Shown here in pieces: positions 1 to 7,203 of a DNA stretch of 31,138 nt (its first letter is position 1; every line of letters begins with the position of its first letter). The translations under genes and the position numbers were made by a program. Source of the stretch: Bacteroidales bacterium UBA2939 (lineage in GTDB: Bacteria > Bacteroidota > Bacteroidia > Bacteroidales > P3); the NCBI GenBank assembly GCA_002349055.1, contig DECD01000019.1:10171-41308 (forward strand), written 5' to 3'. The notes beneath the pieces were generated by a model. It did not search any database. It was not told where the DNA came from and saw nothing but the letters and a program-made list of their open reading frames with translations.

Positions 1-675
1 GGTCGCGATACCCTGTCGCTGGTACACATGATGGTGGGTGTTGAATCCTTTGAAGGAAATCCCAAGCTTTATTACGTCGAGCACCACATGGCACCGTCGC
101 TGGGCGAGCTGCCCGAGGGTGTGGTGCGCCGCGCCAACCGCTACTGGATGGTGCGCGGTGAATTGCCAGAGAACGCGCAGGGTTTCTTCCGCTATGTCCG
201 CGCGGGCTATAGCGATTCGAAATACAAGAACCTCGACCGCGGTTTCTACAAGAACCGTGCCACGCTCGACTCGATGGCAATTCTCTACCGCCCGAGTGTC
301 GACAGCTCGTGGCGTGTGGTACCAGGGCCCCGCACCGGCAGCCCCGACGAGGGATGGATGGTGTGTGGCGGCTTGCAGGCAGGCGAGTACACGCTGGCGG
401 TGGTCAACCCGGAACTCCTCTCTGTCGACCGCCCGCAATCGGTAGAGGCACAGCTCTTCCCCAACCCCTTGAAGAAGGGTCAGCCGTTGACGGTGGAAGT
501 GGGCTCGGAAGAGCCTTTCACGGTGACGATTTTCGACGAGGAAGGCCGTCAGGTGTGGCAGAAAACGGGCTGCCGCAACGGCCAGAAACTGCGTCCAAAA
601 CTGGAGAAAGGAACTTATTTTGTAAGAATTGAAAATAATTTCATATCTTTGCACTCGAAATTGATACAGTTATGA
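1..675 (+). CDS. T9SS type A sorting-domain protein, 3' end only
   Basis: The frame is open from base 1, so this is the C-terminal part (224 residues) of a longer gene whose start lies outside the window. The last ~75 residues look like a type IX secretion type A C-terminal sorting domain: an LFPNPLKKGQPLTVEV strand, a TIFDEEGRQVW strand, then KGTYFVRI and a final KLIQL. This signal sends proteins with an N-terminal signal peptide across the outer membrane, where it is removed. The preceding ~140 residues match no family I recognise, so the catalytic or binding function is unknown. The TGA stop overlaps the next gene's ATG by 4 bases. The final codons also contain a promoter-like sequence (618-651), which may explain the unusual ENNFISLHS stretch inside the sorting domain. 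Confidence 0.8.
   Translation, partial: GRDTLSLVHMMVGVESFEGNPKLYYVEHHMAPSLGELPEGVVRRANRYWMVRGELPENAQGFFRYVRAGYSDSKYKNLDRGFYKNRATLDSMAILYRPSVDSSWRVVPGPRTGSPDEGWMVCGGLQAGEYTLAVVNPELLSVDRPQSVEAQLFPNPLKKGQPLTVEVGSEEPFTVTIFDEEGRQVWQKTGCRNGQKLRPKLEKGTYFVRIENNFISLHSKLIQL
618..651 (+). promoter_or_regulatory. Bacteroidota-type promoter inside the preceding gene
   Basis: TTTTG at 618-622 and TATCTTTG at 644-651 match the Bacteroidota -33 (TTTG) and -7 (TAnnTTTG) boxes, with 21 bases between them. It lies within the last 20 codons of the T9SS cargo gene, so it could drive the barrel-like protein gene starting at 672 independently. Confidence 0.55.
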
Positions 676-1292
676 TGAAGATAAAAACACTCGTTTTCGC
701 TGTCCTGGTGGGCGTTTCGCTCACTTCGGCAGCACAGTACACACAGCTCGGAAAGAAGAATGAATTCATGCTCAAGGTGGAAGGCGGCTACGGTTTCTTT
801 ATGGGTAACGTGGGCACCGCCGACGAAACGACGGGCAAGTACAACCTCGACAAATTCCATAGCCTGGCTAATCTCAACATCATGGCCGGTGCCAATATCA
901 GTCAGGACTGGTTCCTCGGCGGCGGTGCCGGGTTCTGCTATTACCTCAGTCCCAAGCAGGAGACGGCCGAGTCGATGATGGGTGCCAACGTGTTTGTCGA
1001 CTTCGACTTCCGCCCCATCTGGAAGGCCATCATGGGTCTCGACTACCAGCCGACCTCCATCAAGTGGGCCCCGATGATTGGTGCCCGTCTGGGAGGCAGC
1101 CTGCTCTTTGCCGACAACATGCTTTTCAGCCCCATGGCCGAGGTATACGGCGGCCTGAACTGGTACTATTGGTACCACCTCCACGGCATGCGCAACATGA
1201 CCCGCAACTGGCACAGCTTCTATGCCACCATCGGTGTGGCCTACATGCAGCAGACGGTCTTTCTTCCCATCCGCCTCGGTTGGCGCTGGTAG
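672..1292 (+). CDS. Outer-membrane beta-barrel-like protein, function unknown
   Basis: 206 residues. An N-terminal signal peptide (MKIKTLVFAVLVGVSLTSAAQ, cleavage after A-A-Q likely) is followed by glycine- and aromatic-rich alternating segments such as VEGGYGFFMGNVG, WFLGGGAGFCYYL and LGGSLLFADN, ending in RLGWRW. A C-terminal aromatic residue and this texture are typical of small Bacteroidota outer-membrane barrel proteins. No enzyme motif is visible. Two start codons are adjacent (672 and 675); the second would give the usual M-K-I-K signal peptide. It sits 4 bases inside the end of the T9SS cargo gene, with an internal promoter just upstream. The assignment to the outer membrane is inference from composition; the specific role is unknown. 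Confidence 0.7.
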   Translation: MMKIKTLVFAVLVGVSLTSAAQYTQLGKKNEFMLKVEGGYGFFMGNVGTADETTGKYNLDKFHSLANLNIMAGANISQDWFLGGGAGFCYYLSPKQETAESMMGANVFVDFDFRPIWKAIMGLDYQPTSIKWAPMIGARLGGSLLFADNMLFSPMAEVYGGLNWYYWYHLHGMRNMTRNWHSFYATIGVAYMQQTVFLPIRLGWRW

Positions 1293-1295
1293 AAA

Positions 1296-1337
1296 AGCTT
1301 TTAGACTTTTTAGACCTTTTGACTTTTAGACCTCTTA
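1296..1337 (+). repeat. Short tandem-like repeat ahead of rbfA
   Basis: The 48-base gap before rbfA is made of about four imperfect copies of an 8-9 base unit (CTTTTAGAC, with variants CTTTTTAGAC and CTTTTGAC). It is one member of a set of short repeats seen at many places in this window. Confidence 0.65.
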
Positions 1338-1340
1338 ATC

Positions 1341-1685
1341 ATGCAGAGCACACGACAAAATAAAATCTGCCGCCTGATACAGCAGGACATGGGCGACATC
1401 TTCCTCAAGGAGATGAAGCCGGTGTTCGGCCAGTCGCTCATCACCGTCACCCAGGTGCGCATCACGCCCGACCTCTCCATCGCCCGCATCTATGTGTCGC
1501 TGATGATGATTGGCGGCGGCACCAAAGAGGAACTGTTGCAACTCATCCGTGAGAACACCGCCGATCTGCGTCGCCGTCTGGGTCTGCGCGAAGGCAAGCA
1601 GCTGCGCATCATCCCCCACCTCGAGTTCTACCTCGACGATTCACTCGACTATATAGAAAACATTGAGCGCCTGCTGAAACAATGA
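1341..1685 (+). CDS. rbfA: 30S ribosome-binding factor A
   Basis: 114 residues, the normal size for RbfA. It binds immature 30S subunits near the 5' helix of 16S rRNA and is needed for late 16S processing and cold adaptation. The single KH-like domain is recognised from the N-terminal helix (NKICRLIQQDMGDIFLKEM), the VTQVRITPDLSIARIYVSL strand pair and the C-terminal IIPHLEFYLDDSLDYIENIERLL segment, close to the family pattern P-x-L-x-F-x-x-D-x-S. Its TGA stop overlaps the start of the permease gene by 4 bases (ATGA), which suggests translational coupling. I know the rbfA/permease pairing from other Bacteroidota. There is no promoter box of its own in the short repeat-filled leader. Confidence 0.95.
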   Translation: MQSTRQNKICRLIQQDMGDIFLKEMKPVFGQSLITVTQVRITPDLSIARIYVSLMMIGGGTKEELLQLIRENTADLRRRLGLREGKQLRIIPHLEFYLDDSLDYIENIERLLKQ

Positions 1686-2884
1686 AGATTGAGGCCCTCA
1701 TCGCTGTCCGCTACCTTTTCTCCCGCAAGCAGCGCTCTGTGGTCAATGTCATATCGTGGATTTCGCTCGTTGGCCTCATGGTGAGCACCATGGCGCTGAT
1801 AGTGGTGCTGTCGGTATACAACGGCATCGGCGAAATCACCAAGTCTCTTTTCAATACCTTCGACCCCGAGCTGGTCATCGAGCCTGCCGAGGGCCGCACT
1901 TTCCATACCTCCGACATCGACTTCCAATCCCTCAAGGATGCCGGCGTAGAGCGTTGCTCACGTATCGTCACCGAGACGGCATGGGTCACCTATGGACAGA
2001 ACCAATCTATCGTCAAACTGCGTGGTGTCGACAGCAACTATGCCGCCCTCACGGGATTGGACACCCTGCTCGACCTTGGCGAGTATCGTCTGGATGGCAA
2101 TAGCCTGATTGTCGGCGGACAGATATTCCACGAACTGGGCATGAGGCTTCCGTCCACCATGCCCGCCGCCGTGCATATTCCCAAGCGCGGCACCACCTCG
2201 ATGGGGCTCACCATGGATCAGGCTTTCAATATCGGTTACGCCTATCCTGTGGCCGACTTCTTCATCCAGCAGGACCTCGACCGCCAGTTTGTCGTCACCG
2301 ACATCGCCTTTGTGCAGCGGCTGATGAACTACACCCCCGACGAGGTGACCGCGCTGGCCCTCAAGCTAAAGCCAGGTGCCGACGTGAAAAAGGTTAAGCA
2401 AACCCTTACCTCTCACCTTTCACCTCTCACCTCTCACCTTATCGTCAAGGACCGCTACGACCAACAACCCCTCTACTATAAGATTTACAGCACCGAGCGG
2501 CTGGGCATCTACCTCATCCTGTCGCTCATCGTGCTCATCTCCACCCTCAGCCTTGTGGCGTCGCTGTCGCTGCTCATCATCAACAAGCGCGACGACATCT
2601 TCATGCTGCGTTCCATGGGCATGGAGCGGCGCAACCTGCGCAGAGCGTTCCTCGCCGAGGGCCTGCTCATCTGCGCCCTGGCCACCGTGGCAGGCTTGGT
2701 GCTGGGATTCATCGTTTGCTTCCTCCAGCAGCAGTTCGGCATCATTCGAATGGGCGATGGCAACTTCGTCGTCAGCGCCTTTCCTGTGGCCATGCGCGCC
2801 GTCGACTTCCTTTTCACCTTCCTCCTCGTTATGGCCATCAGCTCGCTGTCGGTGGCACTCACCGTCCGACGGGCACAGATATAA
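1682..2884 (+). CDS. LolC/LolE-type (FtsX-like) ABC transporter permease
   Basis: 400 residues. The architecture is that of lipoprotein-releasing permeases: one N-terminal membrane segment (about residues 20-45), a periplasmic MacB-like domain (about 46-265), then three membrane segments (roughly 275-300, 325-350 and 370-392). The family extracts lipoproteins from the inner membrane for LolA, powered by a separate ATPase that is not in this window. The start codon overlaps the rbfA stop by 4 bases. Oddity: residues in the periplasmic domain reading LTSHLSPLTSHL are encoded by a 7-base tandem repeat (2408-2440), probably an expansion in a surface loop. A MacB-like efflux permease is an alternative, but size and topology favour LolC/E. 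Confidence 0.85.
   Translation: MKIEALIAVRYLFSRKQRSVVNVISWISLVGLMVSTMALIVVLSVYNGIGEITKSLFNTFDPELVIEPAEGRTFHTSDIDFQSLKDAGVERCSRIVTETAWVTYGQNQSIVKLRGVDSNYAALTGLDTLLDLGEYRLDGNSLIVGGQIFHELGMRLPSTMPAAVHIPKRGTTSMGLTMDQAFNIGYAYPVADFFIQQDLDRQFVVTDIAFVQRLMNYTPDEVTALALKLKPGADVKKVKQTLTSHLSPLTSHLIVKDRYDQQPLYYKIYSTERLGIYLILSLIVLISTLSLVASLSLLIINKRDDIFMLRSMGMERRNLRRAFLAEGLLICALATVAGLVLGFIVCFLQQQFGIIRMGDGNFVVSAFPVAMRAVDFLFTFLLVMAISSLSVALTVRRAQI
2408..2440 (+). repeat. ACCTCTC heptamer array inside the permease gene
   Basis: Four consecutive heptamers (ACCTCTC, ACCTTTC, ACCTCTC, ACCTCTC) plus a partial fifth, in frame within the periplasmic domain. The reverse complement of the same unit recurs inside thiN at 17179-17209. 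Confidence 0.85.
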
Positions 2885-2885
2885 A

Positions 2886-2918
2886 TCAAACATTCAAGCA
2901 ATCAAACAATCACGCAAT
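2886..2918 (+). repeat. AATCAAAC-type short repeat before trpS
   Basis: Imperfect octamers (ATCAAACA, TTCAAGCA, ATCAAACA, ATCACGCA) fill the whole permease-trpS gap. Confidence 0.6.
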
Positions 2919-3917
2919 ATGAACAAAGATATAGTTTGCAGCGGCATACGCCCCACCGGTAACCTCCATCTGGGCAATTATTTCGGGGCGCTGAAGAATT
3001 TCGTCAAGATGCAGGACGAGTACGACTGCTATTTCTTCATTGCCGACTACCATTCGCTGACCACGCATCCCACGCCGGGCAGCATCTATGGCGACGCCAG
3101 CAAGATTATGGCCGCCTACCTGGCCGCCGGCCTCGACCCCGAGAAGGCTACCATCTACCTTCAGAGCGACCTCCCCGAGACCGTCGAGCTCTACCTCTTC
3201 TTCAACATGAACGCCTACCTTGGCGAGCTGGAGCGCGTCACTTCCTTCAAGGACAAGGTGCGCCAGAACCCCAACAATGTCAACGCCGGCCTCCTCACCT
3301 ACCCCACCCTCATGGCCGCCGACATCCTCATCCACAAGGCCACCAAGGTGCCCGTGGGCAAGGACCAGGAGCAGCACCTCGAGATGACCCGCACCTTCGC
3401 CCAGCGCTTCAACAGCATGTACGGCAGCGAGGTCTTTCCCCTGCCGCAAGCCATCGGCTCGGCTACGGGGTTGGTGAAGATTCCCGCCCTCAACGGCGCC
3501 GGCAAGATGGGCAAGAGCGAGGGAGAAGCCAGCACCATCTTCCTCACCGACGAGCCGTCGGTCATCCGCAAGAAAATCATGAAGGCCAAGAGCGACAGCG
3601 GTCCCACCGAGATGAACCAAAAGAAACCCGAGGAGATTGAGAACCTCTTCTCGCTGCTCAAGGCCGTCTCCACGCCCGATACAGTGGAATATTTCGACGA
3701 CCTTTACAACCGCTGCCAGATTCGCTACGGCGACCTCAAGAAGCAACTGGCCGAGGATATGGTCAATTTCGTCGAACCGCTGCGTCAGCGCATCCTCGAG
3801 ATTGGCTCCGACCAGGAGGCTTTGCAGCGCATCTTCGACCGCGGCAAAGAGAAGGCCCGCGAGAGTGCCCGTCGCACGTTGGCCGAAGTGCGTCAGGTGA
3901 TAGGATATAGGGACTGA
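2919..3917 (+). CDS. trpS: Tryptophanyl-tRNA synthetase
   Basis: 332 residues, normal for bacterial TrpRS. It charges tRNA-Trp with tryptophan using ATP. The class I signatures are visible: the HIGH-like motif GNLHLGN (residues 14-20) after the family start CSGIRPTG, and the KMSKS-like loop GAGKMGKSEGEAS. SDLPETVELYLFFNMNAYLGELERV and LLTYPTLMAADIL are also typical. The ATG at 2919 is chosen because the protein family begins there; the same frame stays open upstream to 2553, but that part only shadows the permease gene. The 34 bases before the start are an AATCAAAC-like short repeat. A good intrinsic terminator follows at 3942-3971. Confidence 0.96.
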   Translation: MNKDIVCSGIRPTGNLHLGNYFGALKNFVKMQDEYDCYFFIADYHSLTTHPTPGSIYGDASKIMAAYLAAGLDPEKATIYLQSDLPETVELYLFFNMNAYLGELERVTSFKDKVRQNPNNVNAGLLTYPTLMAADILIHKATKVPVGKDQEQHLEMTRTFAQRFNSMYGSEVFPLPQAIGSATGLVKIPALNGAGKMGKSEGEASTIFLTDEPSVIRKKIMKAKSDSGPTEMNQKKPEEIENLFSLLKAVSTPDTVEYFDDLYNRCQIRYGDLKKQLAEDMVNFVEPLRQRILEIGSDQEALQRIFDRGKEKARESARRTLAEVRQVIGYRD

Positions 3918-3941
3918 TTGGTCAACCTATATAAAATAATT

Positions 3942-3971
3942 GAGGGTGCCCGTAAGGACACCCTCTTTTTT
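3942..3971 (+). terminator. Intrinsic terminator after trpS
   Basis: GAGGGTG (3942-3948) pairs with CACCCTC (3959-3965) around a 10-base loop and is followed directly by a run of T. It closes the rightward rbfA-trpS group before the convergent lipoprotein gene. Confidence 0.85.
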
Positions 3972-3993
3972 GTTGCTTTTTGTTCGCAAAAAC

Positions 3994-4197
3994 TTACTGA
4001 GCAACGGCTTCGGTGGCAACCTCTTCGACAGCACCCTCGACGGCGGTGGTGTCCATGGTCTCCTCGGTCATCTCGGGAGCGACCTCTTCGACAGCCTCCA
4101 TAGCGGTGGTGTCCTCAACTTCGGTGTTGTTGCTGCCGCAAGCGGCGAAACCGAACATACCAGCAATTGCGAATGCAAAAAATACTTTCTTCATCAT
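3994..4197 (-). CDS. Small acidic lipoprotein, function unknown
   Basis: 67 residues. The N-terminus MMKKVFFAFAIAGMFGFAAC is a lipoprotein signal peptide ending in a lipobox cysteine (G-F-A-A-C). The mature part is about 47 residues, rich in Glu, Thr, Val and Ala (EEVAPEMTEETMDTTAVEG), strongly acidic and low in complexity, with no hydrophobic core. It is therefore probably disordered on the periplasmic face or cell surface. Short lipoproteins of this kind are common in Bacteroidales and have no assigned function. A promoter -7 box (4286-4293) lies about 90 bases upstream, so it is likely transcribed alone with an AT-rich leader. ATG at 4197 or 4194 are both possible starts. Confidence 0.75.
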   Translation of the reverse strand: MMKKVFFAFAIAGMFGFAACGSNNTEVEDTTAMEAVEEVAPEMTEETMDTTAVEGAVEEVATEAVAQ

Positions 4198-4285
4198 TTT
4201 AATTTTTTAAATGGTTTATTAATTTATTAATTGTTTTCTTTTTTGAGTGCCCTTTCGGAACACTTTCTTTCCTTTTTTCGAGTTG

Positions 4286-4293
4286 CAAAAGTA
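4286..4293 (-). promoter_or_regulatory. -7 promoter box for the small lipoprotein gene
   Basis: CAAAAGTA on the plus strand reads TACTTTTG on the minus strand, matching TAnnTTTG. No clear -33 TTTG is seen at the usual distance. The 4198-4506 gap is otherwise AT-rich and holds this box and the hairpin at 4453-4476; I see no gene in it. Confidence 0.5.
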
Positions 4294-4452
4294 CTACTTA
4301 ATTTGAAAATGTTAAAAAATAAAGTTTTAATAATTCCTAAAATTGACATAAGTATCAGTATTGCAACATTCTAGACTGTTCAAAAAATGTGCATTTTTTT
4401 GTTTTTTCTCTTTGCAAAACACTCTTGAAAGTGCTCAAAACCCCAAAATTAG

Positions 4453-4476
4453 ACCCCGTCGTGTGAACGGCGGGGT
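4453..4476 (-). terminator. Hairpin downstream of rnfA, probable terminator
   Basis: ACCCCGTCGT (4453-4462) and ACGGCGGGGT (4467-4476) form a 10-bp stem with one G-U pair and a 4-base loop, 31 bases past the rnfA stop. On the minus strand it is followed by CTAATTTTGGGG, a weak T run. On the plus strand it is followed by GTTTTTC, but no plus gene reads into it. Confidence 0.55.
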
Positions 4477-4506
4477 ACATGTTTTTCTTTCTGTTTCATT
4501 GCTCCT

Positions 4507-5097
4507 TTACGGCAAGGGAACCAGATTGTTGAATCCCATGAAGGCCATAGCCAGGATGCCAGCAGTGACCAGCGCGATGGGCACGCCTTTCATTCCTTTG
4601 GGGGTGCCAGTGAGTTCGAGTTGCTCGCGGATGCCGGCGAAGATGACCAGTGCGAGGGTGAAGCCCACGGCAATGCTGGCCGAATAGATGACGCTCTCAA
4701 GGAAGTTCATGTTCTTCTGGATGACCAGGATGGCCACGCCGAGGACAGCGCAGTTGGTGGTAATCAGGGGCAGGAACACACCCAGGGCCTGGTAGAGGGC
4801 GGGGGCAATCTTCTTGAGCACAATCTCGACCATCTGCACAAGGGCAGCGATGACGAGGATGTAGGCGATGGTTTGGAGATACTCCAGATTCAGGGGCACC
4901 AGCACATACTGCATGATGAGGAAGGTCACCATGGTGGCCAGCAGCATCACGAAGAGCACTGCGCCGCCCATACCGAGCGAGCTTTTCACATCTTTCGACA
5001 CGCCCAGGAAGGGGCAGATGCCGAGGAACTGAGCCAGCACGACGTTGTTCACGAAAATGGCTCCGATGATGAGTGCGAATATTGAGATACCTGTCAT
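4507..5097 (-). CDS. rnfA: Rnf complex subunit A (ion-translocating ferredoxin:NAD oxidoreductase)
   Basis: 196 residues with six predicted membrane helices. Family hallmarks are the N-terminal FVNNVVLAQFLGICPFLGVSK and the central LPLITTNCAVLGVA, whose cysteines belong to the intramembrane Fe-S site shared by RnfA/RnfE. FAGIREQLEL near the end separates RnfA from the related NqrE. Rnf couples ferredoxin oxidation and NAD reduction to Na+ or H+ pumping. Here rnfA has its own promoter (5131-5162) and is flanked by a lipoprotein gene and oadA, not by rnfB, C, D, G and E. The rest of the complex must be encoded elsewhere if it is present. Confidence 0.93.
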   Translation of the reverse strand: MTGISIFALIIGAIFVNNVVLAQFLGICPFLGVSKDVKSSLGMGGAVLFVMLLATMVTFLIMQYVLVPLNLEYLQTIAYILVIAALVQMVEIVLKKIAPALYQALGVFLPLITTNCAVLGVAILVIQKNMNFLESVIYSASIAVGFTLALVIFAGIREQLELTGTPKGMKGVPIALVTAGILAMAFMGFNNLVPLP

Positions 5098-5130
5098 AAG
5101 TCTATTGTTTTATTGTTTGAATTCGAACTG

Positions 5131-5162
5131 CAAAAGTACAAACTTTTTCCGAACCGACCAAA
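5131..5162 (-). promoter_or_regulatory. Promoter of rnfA
   Basis: On the minus strand, TTTG (5159-5162) and TACTTTTG (5131-5138) are separated by 20 bases, a close match to the Bacteroidota housekeeping promoter. The rnfA ATG is 33 bases beyond the -7 box. Confidence 0.75.
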
Positions 5163-5170
5163 TTTTTTTC

Positions 5171-5200
5171 CTTAAACCTTAAACTTTAAACCTTAACCCC
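5171..5200 (-). repeat. TTAAACC heptamer array after oadA
   Basis: Plus-strand units TTAAACC, TTAAACT, TTAAACC and TTAACCC occupy 5172-5199, immediately 3' of the oadA stop. The same unit, inverted (TTTAAGG), lies between the NifU-like and adenosyltransferase genes at 10498-10520. Confidence 0.8.
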
Positions 5201-5201
5201 A

Positions 5202-6971
5202 CTATTCGACCCATCCCAGCACGTCGCCTTTCTTCACCATCTGGCCTTGTTTGGCGCAGGTGCCGACCACTTTTCCACCCTTGAGGGCGATAAGCGGCAT
5301 GAGGGCGTAGCTGGCCTCGATATGGGCGATGACAGCACCCTCTTTCACCTCGGTTCCGGGGGCGGGCGGGGTGCTTTGGTCGTCGAAGTTCACCTCCCAC
5401 AGCAGGCGACCCGTGGCATCGGCCACGATGGGTGTGGCGTTGGGGTGCTTGGGGGTGATGTAGTTGAGGGCGATGCTCTCGGCGGTGGCGGGAGCCTTGG
5501 GGGCGTCCTTCTCGGCGCGCAGCTGCGCCACTTCCTTGTTGAAGCGCTCCTTGGCCAGGCCGCTCTTGTAGTCGCGGTACTGGCGGTCATGCATGGCCAG
5601 TTCAAAGAGTTCCTCGTCGTCCTCGCCGCGCTCCCAGCCGTTCTGCTCCATCTCCTTGATGTATTCGGGCAGGGCGTCGGGATAGGCATCTTGCGGCACG
5701 CCGGTATAGAACTCCATGCCCTGCTGTTTGGCCAACTCAACGATTTCGGGGGCCAGCTCGCCGGGCAGCTTGCCGGCGCGGCCGAGGATCATGCTCCAGC
5801 TGTCCTTGTCAATCTGGCTGAAACGGGGCTTGCCCTGGGCCATCGACAGCAGGTTCATCACGGCGATGTTCTTGGTATACTGGCTGAAGGGGGTCACCAG
5901 CGGGGGATAACCCAGCATGGGCCAGATGTACTCCACCTCTTGGAACAGCTGCACCGTCAGCTCCTCGAACGAGACCTCGGGCTTGCCATTCTTCTTGAGG
6001 GCCATGTTGATGGCACCGTGCACGCCTCGCAGGTCACTCATCATCGAACCCATCATGCCGCCGGGCAGGCCGCAACCCACCAGCAGCGAGGTGCTCACGC
6101 GGTTGCCGGGGTTGATATAGAGGCCCAGAAAGTCGTCAATGAACTCCTGCGTCAGCTTGCGGGCCTCCATGTAGGCATCCATGTTGATGTCCTTCACCAG
6201 GAAACCGGCATCTTTCAGCATGGCCTGCACGCTGATGACGTCGGGGTGCACCATGCCCCACGACAGGGGCTCCATGGCGCAGTCAATGACATCGGCACCG
6301 GCTTGGGCCACCATGAGGGTCGAGGCCATCGAGAGGCCGGGGCCTGTGTGGCCGTGGTACTGCACCTTGATGTGGGGGTATTTGGTCTTGATTTCATGCA
6401 CCAGCTTGCCCAATGTGGCGGGACGGCCCACGCCGGCCATATCCTTGAGGCATATCTCGTCGGCGCCGAACTCCACCAGCTTGTCCACGATACCCATGTA
6501 GTACTCCACGGTGTGGACGGGCGAGTGAGTGATGCTAAGGGCAGCCTGGCTGATCATGCCGGCCTCCTTGGCGTATTTCACACTGAGTTCCAGGTTGCGG
6601 GGGTCGTTCAATCCGCAGAACGAGCGCATGATGTCCACGCCCTGGGCCTTCTTCACCTTGGGCATGAGGCGACGCACGTCGGCAGGCACGCCGTACATGC
6701 GGAGGCCGTTGAGGGCACGCTCCAGCATGTGGGTCTGGATGCCGGCCTTGTTGAAAGCCTTCGTCCAGGCGCGGACGGCCTTGTTGGGGTTCTCGCCGTA
6801 CATCAGGTTCACCTGCTCGAAGGCACCGCCGTTGGTCTCTATGCGGTCGAAACAGCCCATGTCCACAATCACCGGGGCGATTTTCTCCAGCTGGTCCACC
6901 CGTGGCTGATATTTTCCGCTCGACTGCCACATATCGCGGTATACCAAACTGAATTTGATTTCTTTTGCCAT
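5202..6971 (-). CDS. oadA: Oxaloacetate decarboxylase/pyruvate carboxylase-like carboxyltransferase with a non-canonical biotinyl site
   Basis: 589 residues starting at MAKEIKFSLVYRDMW (ATG 6971; the frame extends to 7001 but the added residues do not fit the family). The N-terminal half is a carboxyltransferase TIM barrel: RDMWQSSG corresponds to the usual RDAHQS, EICLKDMAGV holds the carbamylated/catalytic Lys, and QYHGHTG holds the metal-binding His pair. A conserved C-terminal barrel domain follows. The last ~75 residues form a biotinyl/lipoyl-like domain (WEVNFDD..PGTEVKEGAVIAHIEA..GKVV..GQMVKKGDVL). The expected biotin site (A/V-M-K-M/L) is absent: around residues 552-559 the sequence is EASYALMP, with no lysine. 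So it may not be biotinylated, or may use another biotin carrier. In the family these enzymes decarboxylate oxaloacetate or transfer CO2 to pyruvate. Confidence 0.85.
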   Translation of the reverse strand: MAKEIKFSLVYRDMWQSSGKYQPRVDQLEKIAPVIVDMGCFDRIETNGGAFEQVNLMYGENPNKAVRAWTKAFNKAGIQTHMLERALNGLRMYGVPADVRRLMPKVKKAQGVDIMRSFCGLNDPRNLELSVKYAKEAGMISQAALSITHSPVHTVEYYMGIVDKLVEFGADEICLKDMAGVGRPATLGKLVHEIKTKYPHIKVQYHGHTGPGLSMASTLMVAQAGADVIDCAMEPLSWGMVHPDVISVQAMLKDAGFLVKDINMDAYMEARKLTQEFIDDFLGLYINPGNRVSTSLLVGCGLPGGMMGSMMSDLRGVHGAINMALKKNGKPEVSFEELTVQLFQEVEYIWPMLGYPPLVTPFSQYTKNIAVMNLLSMAQGKPRFSQIDKDSWSMILGRAGKLPGELAPEIVELAKQQGMEFYTGVPQDAYPDALPEYIKEMEQNGWERGEDDEELFELAMHDRQYRDYKSGLAKERFNKEVAQLRAEKDAPKAPATAESIALNYITPKHPNATPIVADATGRLLWEVNFDDQSTPPAPGTEVKEGAVIAHIEASYALMPLIALKGGKVVGTCAKQGQMVKKGDVLGWVE

Positions 6972-7039
6972 TTTGTTTATTCTCTTAAAATTCTGATACA
7001 AAAAACATTACCCCAATTTAACAATAATTGGGGATAATG

Positions 7040-7055
7040 CAAATATACAAAAATA
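7040..7055 (-). promoter_or_regulatory. -7 promoter boxes of the oadA gene
   Basis: Two adjacent plus-strand CAAAnnTA matches (CAAATATA 7040-7047 and CAAAAATA 7048-7055) read as TAnnTTTG boxes towards oadA, about 70 bases before its ATG. No TTTG at -33 is evident. The rest of 6972-7203 is AT-rich with no gene. Confidence 0.5.
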
Positions 7056-7171
7056 ATATTGTATATTGTAAAAATATATTTTTTAACGGCGAAGCACGCG
7101 AAGTAAATTGTTCCCATTTATTTATTTTCAATATGTTTTGCGTACAAAGTAATAATAATGCGGTGGGGTCG

Positions 7172-7179
7172 TATCTTTG
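7172..7179 (+). promoter_or_regulatory. -7 promoter box of the short DUF1016 gene
   Basis: TATCTTTG at 7172-7179 exactly matches TAnnTTTG and lies 24 bases before the ATG at 7204. It rules out the upstream non-ATG start at 7177, which falls inside the box. No -33 TTTG stands at the usual spacing. Confidence 0.55.
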
Positions 7180-7203
7180 CAATTAAAATTCCATATAGGA
7201 AAC

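Noticed and set aside
2553..2918. N-terminal extension of trpS over the permease gene
   Set aside because: Out of frame with a well-recognised permease, and TrpRS proteins begin at the ATG at 2919.
5247..7037. 596-codon open frame on the plus strand opposite oadA
   Set aside because: It mirrors oadA codon by codon; the product is His-, Gly- and Leu-rich with no family pattern. It exists because GC-rich coding DNA has few stops in that frame.
7040..7200. tRNA or small RNA gene in the oadA-DUF1016 gap
   Set aside because: No cloverleaf, T-loop or hairpin-plus-T-run was seen; only promoter boxes in AT-rich DNA.
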